Of a DNA stretch of 64,000 bases, positions 48,251 to 57,640 are shown piece by piece. Both the position numbers and the translations under genes were made by a program. The notes beneath the pieces are model-generated. The model had not been told where the DNA came from and searched no databases. It worked only from the letters and a program-made list of their open reading frames with translations. Source of the stretch: Marisa cornuarietis (lineage: Eukaryota > Mollusca > Gastropoda > Architaenioglossa > Ampullariidae); the NCBI GenBank assembly GCA_004794655.1, contig SMMW01000596.1, forward strand, positions 558,001-622,000, in the 5' to 3' direction. Position 1 is the stretch's first letter; every line of letters starts with the position of its first letter.

Positions 48251-49660
48251 GTGAGTGAAGACAAGTAAAAAATAATAAATGTTTTATGTGTCGCGTGACA
48301 CCCCCAGCGTCGCCGGATGCGTGATTACAGCCACTCGTTCAGCCATCAAGATCACACAACTATTCACTCAGAGATGGGACACGACGTTCTTATCGAACCA
48401 CTGATGAGTGTAGACCACAACAAAGACATGAACGGTACAAACAGCACATTTATTCACACGCAGAAAATAATAGTGAAAAAAAAGTATATATATATACCCA
48501 CAAAAACAAAGCAAAGAGCCGTCCCACTACAAAGAAAAGATAATTTAAAAACCTAACGGGGAACGGTAAAAACACGGGATAAAACACCCGCACACACTGC
48601 GGCGAAGTTCTGACAGAGCGATAAGGGTATCGCCACTGAGGCCTTCAGGCCAAGCGTTAGAATGAGAGGGAAAGTTTGCACTCAGTCAGCTTGCAGTCTG
48701 TCTCTTTCGCTCCATGCTGCGTTTCTCTGTGGTCCTACGCGGCACACCCACTCTGACCCCTACCCCAATTGTCCACCCGGCACACGAAGGGGACCCTCTG
48801 CTAGCCCGCAACCCGTTGGTCACGTGCACAGGTTTGCGTGCTCACAGTTCCAGAGGAAGGCTCAGCTACACCCGGGGACGCAGCTAGGTCACACTCATAC
48901 GCTGACGATGCTGGAGAATAGAGAACAAGACTACGAAGGCGAAGGATGGAAGGAACGAAGGGGTGGACGAATGTAGAAAATGACAAGACTTTACACAAAA
49001 AGGACTAAAAATGGAAGAACAAGCCCACTGTCGGTCACCCGCTTAGGGTCTCGCACAGTGTCTCGCGGGGGCTGGAACCAAAAAAACCAAAAGAAAAATA
49101 ACCCCATGCTCTGGTCATGAAGTTTTTTCGCGTACATGGATGGAAGGGGGTGTACAAGGAAATCCCCTAACTGTAAAGACAGCAACTCCAGGAATGATGT
49201 CATACCCCGTCGGCGTGGAGTGAGAGTTAGGGAGACAGCGACATAATGGTTACCAGGCGTGTTCTGGTCATCGACGGGAAAGTTTTGTTTCTTTGACCAC
49301 GAAAGGTGACTTCTTCCATACCTTGTCCTTCTTTAACTTCGTATTGCCATTTGTGTGTGTGTGTGTGGTCGTTCGGTGGTCGAGCAGTCTGTCATCCTGC
49401 CAGAATACTTGTCTTTCTATTCATTTTCTAGGAATTTTTTTTTTTAAAAACCTCATTATGTTTCCACAGAATTAGTTTGGTGTCCTGACTTTCCTTTTTC
49501 CTGTCTGTTCCTGTGAGTCTGAGATCCAGGCCTCTCGCCTCCCTTCTTTGGTAGTTTGTCCGTGTGTCTGTAGATCTGTCTGCCTATCTGCCTGCTTGTT
49601 TGTCACGTTATATATCATCTGTATAGCACAATGCGTGAATCATTTACCTTAATGTTGTAG
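48251..49660. other. 1.4-kb intron between domains 18 and 19
   Basis: No coding sequence is supported. The 48.28-49.26 kb part differs in composition from its surroundings and starts with the near palindrome TGTCGCGTGACA. It may be an unrecognised mobile element, but I could not find matching ends or a second copy. Confidence 0.45.
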
Positions 49661-50071
49661 GTTACACGTTCGGCTTCCACGACAACGCAAAGACTAGCGG
49701 ACAGGTGGTCGTGACACACCTGGGCGTGGCAGGAGGCATCTGCAACACCTTCTGGGACGACGTGGACGCACGCGTGCTTTGCAGGTCACGTGGTCATCAG
49801 GACGGCGCCGCCTACCACTACTCGCAGTACAACAACGAGTATCGGCTGCCCAGCCAGCCGGGTTTCTTCCGGTTACGTGACATCAACTGCAGGGAGAGTG
49901 AGGTCTCGCTCGGGGATTGCTCCCTGTATAGCAGGGGTCCCTACTGGCTGAGTGGCATCAACTGCACGGGGAGTGAGGCCTCACTCGGGGATTGCCCCTT
50001 CAACGACCGCCTCCATCTGGGCAACTGTAGCACGGCGGACCTGGCCGGCGCTGTCTGCTTCAACGACACCG
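49661..50071 (+). CDS. Exon 30: SRCR domain 19 (type a), enlarged by internal duplication
   Basis: A 411-base exon, phase 1 at both ends, with acceptor ATGTTGTAG at 49660 and donor GTAAAC at 50072. It reads GYTFGFHDN, GGICNTFWDDVDARVLCRS, then INCRESEVSLGDC and, 25 codons later, INCTGSEASLGDC, then GNC and AVC. Two extra cysteines result. This is the longest domain in the gene. Confidence 0.88.
49882..50031 (+). repeat. 75-bp in-frame tandem duplication inside exon 30
   Basis: ATCAACTGCA recurs 75 bases later (49882 and 49957). About the first 40 bases of each unit are nearly identical and code INCxxSExSLGDC. The frame is kept (25 codons). Confidence 0.88.
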
Positions 50072-50604
50072 GTAAACTTCCAGACTCCTCTCATGTTATC
50101 AGCACACACTGACTGTCATTCTATAGCGGCGTTACCACAGTTACCGGTCAATTTTAAGTTTCTTGTAGTAACTTTCTGAAACCACTTCACAACATTTTTC
50201 TAATTTTAAACACTTGAAGGTCTTAAATCTACTAAGATCATCAGTAGAATACAGTTAAAAGGTAAACATATTTCTCGATCGGATTAACTCTATACGGCGT
50301 TAATATATGAATGACAAAAGTCTTTTGTTGGATTTACGGCTTTACGGGGTTTTCAGAACTTGCTCAAGTGCAGCGGAGTCAAAGCTGCGCTAGACGATCG
50401 AGTAACCGCACTCAGTCTACTAGTCTCTAGTATACAAGCAATGCTTCAGCCACAGATTGTATGAGAGAACAAAGTGACATTACTCCTGTAAATGTCGTTT
50501 TCTGCGACATTCAGAAACCTCCCTAACCACGAGACTTTGATCCCCAACTCTTAACGAGTAGCGACAGCAAAATTCACATCAAACACTTCGTTGTTTGTGA
50601 GCAG
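50072..50604. other. Intron between domains 19 and 20
   Basis: No feature recognised apart from donor and acceptor. Confidence 0.6.
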
Positions 50605-50943
50605 GGATACAGTATCGCCTTGTGGGCGGTGATCGTGAGGGTGCAGGCCGAGTGGAAATATCTGTGGGTGGAGTCTGGGGTACCGTGTGCGACACCAACT
50701 GGGGTGACGAGGACGCCAGCGTCCTGTGCCGTAGCCTGAACTACACGGACGGGTACGCAGTGAGCAATGCTTACTATGGTCGAGGCACTGGTCCCATCTG
50801 GCTTAACAATGTCAGGTGCAAGGGGTCAGAGAGGTCACTGGCCGAGTGTCCACACTCAGGCTTCAATGTTGAGCGCGACATCAACAGCTGGACTGGCTGT
50901 ATGGCACATATGAACGACGCTTCTGCCGTCTGCATCGACAAAA
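50605..50943 (+). CDS. Exon 31: SRCR domain 20 (type b), whole domain
   Basis: A 339-base exon, phase 1 at both ends, with acceptor TGTGAGCAG at 50604 and donor GTAAGT at 50944. It reads QYRLVGGDREGAGRVEI, GVWGTVCDTNWGDEDASVLC, GTGPIWLNNVRC, RSLAEC, TGC and AVC. Among the most canonical domains of the array. Confidence 0.92.
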
Positions 50944-51281
50944 GTAAGTCCGCGGCTTCAAGCCATTTCGTCACTGTTGTAGTGGACGCCGATGGAATAT
51001 TTTTCTGTTGTGTAAAAATATAAAAATGTTTTTAAAAATAACCTCTAAAATACAAGGATTGTGTCACACTCCAATGCTCAGTCTACTACAAATTTGGTAG
51101 GTACGATGGATATAAATCAAATATTATTTTCACCTTGTACAAGGTAATGTTGTCTACTCTGTACAAAAGATAATTTTATTGGCTTCTCGTGTCCTTTTGC
51201 GTAAACCTTTCTGCTTTGATTCTCCACTTTAAAAGCGCATATATTTAATATCCTTTGTAATAAATGTTTCTTCTTCACAAG

Positions 51282-51596
51282 TCAAACTTAACCTCGGTTT
51301 CAACGCTTCTATGGGAGCTGTCATGGTCTACCTGGGAAAAGCCTGGACCCTGATCTGCGATGACGACTTTGACACCAACAGCGCTGTCACTGCCTGCAGA
51401 TCTCTCGGATTCCCGCACGGACTGCACGTGCGAGGGGGCGTCTTCGGCCGAGTGGACGCTCCGATCGGCTTCACACATGTGCGATGCACAGGCCGCGAAC
51501 CGGGCCTTCTGGACTGTTCTTACAATATCACGACCTCGTGCGGTTCAAGGTCATATGCCTCCGTCGTCTGCAGCCGCGAACCTTTCGTTGAAACAA
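51282..51596 (+). CDS. Exon 32: SRCR domain 21 (type c), whole domain
   Basis: A 315-base exon, phase 1 at both ends, with acceptor TTCTTCACAAG at 51281 and donor GTGAGT at 51597. It reads VKLNLGFN, TLICDDDFDTNSAVTACRSLGF, THVRCTGREPGLLDC, TSC and SYASVVC. It lacks the adjacent Cys pair of domains 9-18; that position reads VRGG. Confidence 0.88.
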
Positions 51597-52129
51597 GTGA
51601 GTCGATTTCGATTCTCTACTTTGCTACATCCATTTTTTCTGCTTCCGCGTGCATATTTGATTCTGTTAATAAAATGGGTAGGGTATATTGCTGGTGTTAG
51701 TGTTATTTATAAGAACTTTTAAACAATAGATTTTTGATTGTAATAACACTCCTCCTTAAATTGTTGGTATCATCTCAGCCTGAAAATGTAGGAAGAAAGT
51801 AATGCATTAAACCGTAACGAGGCAGGAACTCCTGAACGCTTATCAACTTGCGGTTAAAAAAAAAGAGCTAAGTAACCAATGATGAGGATTGGATATTTCG
51901 GACTGGGCAAGGTGTTGTTGGTGGTCAGTGAGCTCCACTTCTTAGAAACAGGTCGCCGATACGAGGCTTCTCCTTCCCTGGGTACGCCATTTACTGGTTT
52001 ACCACAGACTGTTCTCAGTAAACCTCATAGTTGCATTAATCTACGGCCGTTCTTTTTCTATTTCGTATTTATTTTTGCACACAAGTGGGGAAGGACTTTT
52101 AAGTCTTATCTCAAACTTATGTCGACTAG

Positions 52130-52323
52130 GTGCTAAAGTGCGGATTATGGAGGACACCATGGGTGAACCCCACCATGGTCTTATCAACGTGCAGGTGGAG
52201 GGAGTGTGGGGCGCTGTGTGTGCCGCAGGCTATGGGGTCACCGAGGCCATGGTGACCTGCAAGGGGCTGGGTTTTGCTGGCGGAGTCCCCTATACTGCGC
52301 ACTTCTCTGACAGGAACAGAAAG
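52130..52323 (+). CDS. Exon 33: SRCR domain 22 (type a), first half
   Basis: The acceptor is GTCGACTAG at 52129 and the donor is GTGAAA at 52324 (phase 0). It reads AKVRIMEDT, GLINVQVEGVWGAVC, EAMVTCKGLGFAGG. The donor is weak, and the intron begins almost at once with an ATT microsatellite and a dispersed repeat. Confidence 0.82.
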
Positions 52324-52337
52324 GTGAAAATACACTA

Positions 52338-52379
<42 letters not shown>

Positions 52380-53145
52380 AGCAGATTTATATAGCACAAT
52401 TTTCAACTCCTGAGTCGACTTCATGCGCTTTATAGAACAAAAAACTTCAAAACAAATTGACACAAAATCCACGTTCAAACAAAGACCAAACTTATTAACA
52501 AACCATTTTACAGAGGCATTTCAACAAACAAAATTACAAGGGGGGGGGGGGAGAAAATGCTGCACACAAGCATGAACACGGACTCTACAGCTGTGACATT
52601 CGACAAATGTCAGTGGACCCAATCACAGTGCATGCACGCATGCATGTCCAAACGACGACGAAAACAAGCAGATACATGACTACCCATGTCCGGCGTGCAC
52701 ACACAAGATGCTGGCACAAAGGCCGTGCACAACAGTTCACAAGACATCAGAAGGTTTCAGTCCACGCTGCTGGTGCACGTTGATCTAGAAGCCAAAATGT
52801 AGCGAAGCGATTCGGAGATGAGAAATTGTCAAATTTGCAGTGATCAAAATGGATCAAATATGAGTGTAAAGATTTCTAGTCAACAAAATCATGCGACGAA
52901 TGGCGCAAAAAACCCACACGAACAGGCTGGCTGTCGATGGGAACGCAGAAGGCCGTAGTTGCAACCAAAATGGCCGCAGACAAGCAAATCATTGAAACAG
53001 AAAGACGAAGAAGCATGTGTCAAATAATAGGCACGAAATTCACAGCACGTCATCAAAGACAACAACAAATACAGAGAGCTAGTCCCCTCCAGCCGGTTAA
53101 GCGAAGGGACATTACACGCCAACAACAGCACAAAATAGTATTTAA
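52338..53145 (-). repeat. Dispersed repeat with an LINE-like 3' end and ATT tail
   Basis: On the minus strand the end reads GAGTTGAAAATTGTGC then TATATAAATCTGCTTTAAT and an ATT run (52338-52378), like LINE 3' ends; a short piece of the same end lies at 7205-7270. The far part (about 52.9-53.1 kb) matches 39809-39839 plus 41480-41645 on the other strand and gives the uninterrupted form of the site where the RTE inserted. An 11-base G run lies near 52540. Confidence 0.65.
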
Positions 53146-53486
53146 GCATTTTTAAAATAAAAAGACTGCTAATTTTTCGACAAAGGCTGTTAAGAAAAAA
53201 TATCGTCTACTTACAAATGTAGATCATAGAAAATACCTGTATCAAATGTTCTGGTGTCTTTTACTTTGTTTCTCTCTCATTTACTCAAACACACACTCAG
53301 TTTCTCGTTCTTCATTTATTTATCTCGCCCTCTCCCCCACACAATAAAAGTCTTCTAGACAAATCTCAAAATAGAGTTTGTGTCTGGCGCGCTACTTTCT
53401 GTGGGCTTGGTCGCTAATGCTGCTAGATTTACATGCTTCCTTATTACGAATGTCACTAGATTCATGTGTGTAAAACGACTGTTTCT

Positions 53487-53779
53487 GTACCGCTGTCAAT
53501 AGACCCACGTGTATATCTGTACCGCTGTCAATAGACCCACGTGTATCTCTGTACCGCTGTCAATAGACCCACGTGTATCTCTGTACCGCTGTCAATAGAC
53601 TCACGTGTATCTCTGTACCGCTGTCAATAGACCCACGTGTATCTCTGTACCGCTGTCAATAGACCCACGTGTATCTCTGTACCGCTGTCAATAGACCCAC
53701 GTGTATCTCTGTACCGCTATCACTAGATTCACAGTGTTTCTGTACCGTTGTTACTAGACTCAGTGTTTCTGTACCACAG
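53487..53779 (+). repeat. 32-bp minisatellite running up to a splice acceptor
   Basis: The unit GTACCGCTGTCAATAGACCC plus 12 bases starts at 53487 and recurs every 32 bases to 53711. Two diverged units follow (53742, 53771). The last partial unit, GTACCACAG, forms the acceptor of exon 34. An E-box-like CACGTG occurs in each regular unit. Confidence 0.92.
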
Positions 53780-53915
53780 CCCATCCTGATGTCGGACGTG
53801 AAGTGTCGTGGTGACGAGAAAACTCTGATCAACTGTCAGTACACAACGACCTCCACAACCTCCTGGTGCGACTTCTACGCCCCTCGCGCCGGCGTCCTGT
53901 GCTACAACGACACCA
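53780..53915 (+). CDS. Exon 34: SRCR domain 22, second half
   Basis: The acceptor is CTGTACCACAG at 53779 (phase 0) and the donor is GTGAGT at 53916 (phase 1). It reads ILMSDVKCRGDEKTLINC, WC and GVLCYN. The acceptor sits at the edge of a minisatellite whose unit begins CTGTACCGCT. Confidence 0.84.
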
Positions 53916-54251
53916 GTGAGTCTGTCGACATTGTTTGTCTGAGGTTCTACAGCTGCCCTCATGTTACCCTGTGCTAGTGTATTCTATGAGGTGCTACAGC
54001 TGACCTCATGTTAACCTGTGCTAATAAGTTTATTCTTTAAAGATCGAGGCAATCTCCTCGATATACTTGAAAACTATACAGAAGACACTCCCCCAGATCG
54101 GTAATCCCCCTGTTGTGAAATCCAGTTTTACGGGCTGTGGTGTTGTTTTCGTGTTTTCGTGTTTGTGACGGTCATTTATTTCAAATCATTTCTTGGGGAC
54201 ATGTTTGCTACTGCCAAACAATTTGAAAGCAATTTTTGTTGACTCTTGCAG

Positions 54252-54423
54252 ACGGCATTTCTTTTCGCCTGGTTGGAGACACTGACCCCAGTCGGGGACG
54301 AGTAGAGATGCGGTATGGCGGAGAGTGGGGTTTAGTCTGTGTACAGGATGTCACTTCTCGGGCAGGTGGACCAGCCTGTAGAAGTCTCGGACACGGGGGA
54401 GGTTTGGCCGTGTCACAATACAG
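54252..54423 (+). CDS. Exon 35: SRCR domain 23 (type b), first half
   Basis: The acceptor is GACTCTTGCAG at 54251 and the donor is GTCAGC at 54424 (phase 2, AG of Arg). It reads SFRLVGD, GRVEMRYGGEWGLVC and PACRSLGHGGG. The next intron contains a tandem duplication of about 230 bases. Confidence 0.85.
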
Positions 54424-54424
54424 G

Positions 54425-54882
54425 TCAGCCCTACTCTTTTATCCTATTGCAATTTCTTTTACACAGTATTTAATGATCGTTCACTATCAATGGTACAGCC
54501 TATTGCCCGTGAAATCGGCAATGATTTTCAGTCTGTATCACCATTGCGGATTGGATGAAAAGTTAAGTATCATTAACTAGGTACACAGAGCAGATGATAA
54601 AAGTTTATTTATATTCGTACAGATTTAAGTCCCTTTGTCTACCCTACGTGTCAACAGAGCCCTACTCTTCTCTCCTGTCGCCTTTTAAACTTTTATACAG
54701 CATTTAATAATCGTTCACTATCATTGATAGAGCCTACTATCCTTTAAATCGGCAATGATTTTAATTCTGTATCACCTCCGCGGATTGGATGAAAAGTTAT
54801 TATTACCTAGGTAAACAGTTGATAAAAATTTATTATTATGCGTAAACAGTTAAGTCCCTTTATCTGCCCTACATGTTAACAG
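54425..54882 (+). repeat. Tandem duplication of about 230 bp in the domain 23 intron
   Basis: Two adjacent copies share AGCCCTACTCTT, AATCGTTCACTATCA, AATCGGCAATGATTTT, GCGGATTGGATGAAAAGTTA and a final GTTAACAG/GTCAACAG. They differ by scattered substitutions and small gaps. Non-coding. Confidence 0.82.
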
Positions 54883-54980
54883 ATCCACCAGTGGCTTTGC
54901 TTTGCACACAAAAGGATTTCCTTGCCTCTTAAGGCTCTCGTCTTCACAACAGGTTTGTCTTTATTGTGATCTCATTACAG

Positions 54981-55156
54981 GTATGAAGTTCCTTCCAGTG
55001 ACTCTTTCTGGTTTTACCAGCTGAATTGTCAAGGTAATGAGAGTTCCCTACCTTTGTGCACATCCACTGGTTTCAACAATAGCAATGAGTACTACTACAA
55101 GGTCTCGTGCATAAACGACCGCACTTTACATGTCGAGTGTTTCTCTAAGGACACTG
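54981..55156 (+). CDS. Exon 36: SRCR domain 23, second half
   Basis: The acceptor is CTCATTACAG at 54980 (phase 2) and the donor is GTGAGG at 55157 (phase 1). It reads FWFYQLNCQGNESSLPLC, KVSC and LHVEC. Six cysteines with exon 35; more divergent than most. Confidence 0.8.
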
Positions 55157-55697
55157 GTGAGGGAAACATTCTATGTCTGTGTATTTATATTGTAGCACAT
55201 TTCGCATTAATTACTGATTTTTGTATGTCTCCCTCTCCCTGTTAATGACAAATAGACTCTTTGTAATACTTGTGTAGTTCCCCATTTACATTCTTATTTC
55301 TAAAGAATTTTACATTTTTTTCCAATATCCTTTCAACTATATTGTCTTTCCTTCTAGTGTTGCACTTGAAACTAATTCACGCTACAGACATATTTATTTT
55401 ATTTTTTATTGTCTGTGTATGGATGTTTGCTTTGTTATTTGAACATTACTTCCTAATAGAATCTTTACTACTACTCATTCGTTTGTAAGTGTTTGTGCTA
55501 ATATTAGTGTTAAATTTTGTAATTTCTTGTTGACTATAGTATCCTCATCCTTTCTCGTTAGCGAGTTTTTGGCATCCTGTTTTTCAGTGGGTTCCATGTT
55601 AACAGTAATCGTTGATATATTAATTTGTGTGTCCAGTCTCCGTCATAATCTTAAGTACAGTGGCAGAACCAATAGTAACCGTTAAACTTCTCTTCAG
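55157..55697. other. Intron between domains 23 and 24
   Basis: AT-rich, with no gene or recognisable repeat seen. Confidence 0.6.
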
Positions 55698-55875
55698 TTA
55701 TCACAAACCTCCGTCTAGCGGGCAGCACCACTAACAGTTCAGGACGTGTGGAGGTTTTTCTCCAGGGACCTGACCAGTGGGGTACCGTCTGCCACAACAA
55801 CTGGGATGATTTCGATGCCACTGTCGTCTGTAACCAGCTCGGCTACGCTACAGGAAAGGCAGTCAAAAACGCCGC
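55698..55875 (+). CDS. Exon 37: SRCR domain 24, first half
   Basis: The acceptor is TTCTCTTCAG at 55697 and the donor is GTGAGT at 55876 (phase 2). It reads [41 protein letters not shown]. The following 5.5-kb intron is almost filled by a Gmr1-like LTR element on the minus strand. Confidence 0.88.
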
Positions 55876-56291
55876 GTGAGTCACGTGACTTTTGAAACAT
55901 TGAAATATAATCCCCAATACATTGCATTTAACGAGTGCTTTCAAAGTGACAAGAACACACAGTTACTATTTATCCACACAGTTGCTATTTCTTCACACAG
56001 TTAATATTAATCCACACAGTACTATTAATTCCAACCTCTGTACCAAATTCTTCTTTCTCCCAGACTCTCACGTCTGCTTCTTCTTCCAATTTCTAAACAA
56101 CGCCCCCTATCAACATTCAAACCAGGGGTCATAATCGCTATTCAATCAAGGGCGACAACCTCGTTACTTCGACGTTCATGGGTGATAACACATGTTCATA
56201 ACATTCCTCCCCTCCTACAAAAAAAAATGTTCACATTTTGGCCTAACTACAATACAACTGTTACGTTGTACGAAAAGATTATCTTACAGCC

Positions 56292-56690
56292 CTATGAAAT
56301 TTCTTGATCCATTTCAGCCCTTGATAAGGTATCGGCTAATTTATTAGTGGTCCCCTTAATCGGCTGAATATCAAACTTAAACTCCTGGAGTGCTAAAGCC
56401 CACCGCATCACTCTGGCATTCTTATAAGGATTAGATGTGAGGAACGATAGGGGCTTGTGATCAGTATGTAGGGTAAACTGTCTCCCATACAAATATCTAG
56501 ACAGCTTCAGAACAGACCATACTATGGCTAAACACTCTCTTTCTACTGTGCTGTATCTCTTCTCTCTATCCAGTAATTTTCTACTCACATATATGACGGG
56601 TAAGAAACTGTTCTCAATGTTGTAGGTGAAGAGGGCTGATGGAACTTCTGCACGTCGAGGGTATTGTTTTAGCATGTTTATGTAGTAGGT
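56292..56690 (-). pseudogene. RNase H end of the Gmr1-like polyprotein
   Basis: It reads FLPVIYVSRKLLDREKRYST, VERECLAIVWSVLKLSRYLY, HTDHKPLSFL, RVMRWALALQEF and ADTLSR, then a stop at 56292. The RT palm and fingers upstream are missing. Confidence 0.82.
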
Positions 56691-56815
56691 CTTCTGGTTT
56701 AATCATTTCCTTGAATATATCGGTTACTTGTTCACTTTTTTTGCACTTCTTTATAGATTTAGACAACTCTTCTGCTGTGGTATCCGGTTCACGACGATAG
56801 GCGATCAAAGTGTGT

Positions 56816-57640
56816 TTAAAGTTTTTTTTTTACAAGAGCAGATGGTGTTGCTGTTTTTCTTTTCTTGCGAACTCTCGTGATTTTCATCCTTTTGTTCTTG
56901 CCTACCAGTTCGAAGCTCAGCAGTAGGTATCGTAACTCCTTGAAAAGTGTTACATTGGAGTTCTCTACAAATGCCTGTTCTTTCTTGGTTGTCCCCAGCC
57001 CTGTTATGGGTTCTGTGAAACTCTTCTGATGGATTTCACGATCTTTTGACAAGATGCCAATGAGTATCTTCTTCTCTGCTATGTCTTCTACTAACTGGCG
57101 TTTCAATCCCAGATATTCCTTTTGAGTTTCTCTCCTATCACCAAGTCTTTGTTCGAATTCTCTCATTTGCTTTGTCAAACGTTCCACGGCTCGGTTAGCC
57201 TCCACACTGTTTAATTTCTCGACTTCCAGAGATCCTTCCAGGTCTCTAACACGAAGCTTTAAGCTTTCTGAGTTGAATTTCGTTTCCAGATGAGCTGTTC
57301 TTTCTGCCTCGGTGTTTCCTTCCAGAGAATTCAATCTTGTGATAGTATTATCAAGATCTTTCCTGAGTCTTTCCTCTCGTTCCTTGAAGGTTCTGATATC
57401 TGCTGAGGCTTTTAGTAGGTCATCACACTGATGCTTACGTCTCAACTCCAATTCATGAATCTTTTCTTTCAACTCACCAATGATCGACTTCTGTTGTTGG
57501 CACAGTACAGCCAATCGATCTCTTTTCTTTTGGTTAACATCCATCTCGGCCTTGAGTTGAGCAATTTCTTTGTCCCTGATCTCTAACGGCAGTCTACACT
57601 CACGACCTTCTGCATCTTCTTTTATGTTCTTTAGTGAGGA
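56816..57640 (-). CDS. Coiled-coil ORF fused in frame to the Gmr1-like gag-protease
   Basis: The open frame that carries gag and protease runs on without a stop into about 265 codons rich in E, K, L and R with heptad-like spacing: RDKEIAQLKAEMDVNQKKRD, then LRVRDLEGSLEVEK, then EANRAVERLTKQMREFEQRL. It ends at an A-run (about 56821-56830), after which another frame continues with similar composition (EELSKSIKKCKKSEQ) to about 56690. It has no similarity I can see to RT or integrase, whose place it takes. It could be a captured host coiled-coil transcript. I do not recognise the parent gene, and expression is unknown. Confidence 0.6.
   Translation of the reverse strand, partial: SSLKNIKEDAEGRECRLPLEIRDKEIAQLKAEMDVNQKKRDRLAVLCQQQKSIIGELKEKIHELELRRKHQCDDLLKASADIRTFKEREERLRKDLDNTITRLNSLEGNTEAERTAHLETKFNSESLKLRVRDLEGSLEVEKLNSVEANRAVERLTKQMREFEQRLGDRRETQKEYLGLKRQLVEDIAEKKILIGILSKDREIHQKSFTEPITGLGTTKKEQAFVENSNVTLFKELRYLLLSFELVGKNKRMKITRVRKKRKTATPSALVKKKL

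Noticed and set aside
48251..49260. A solo LTR or an extra exon in the domain 18-19 intron
   Set aside because: No matching ends, target duplication, second copy or SRCR motif could be found, and domains 18 and 19 are already complete.
53487..53779. Regularly spaced repeats that could suggest a CRISPR array
   Set aside because: The units are contiguous with no unique spacers, and the setting is a eukaryotic intron. It is a minisatellite.
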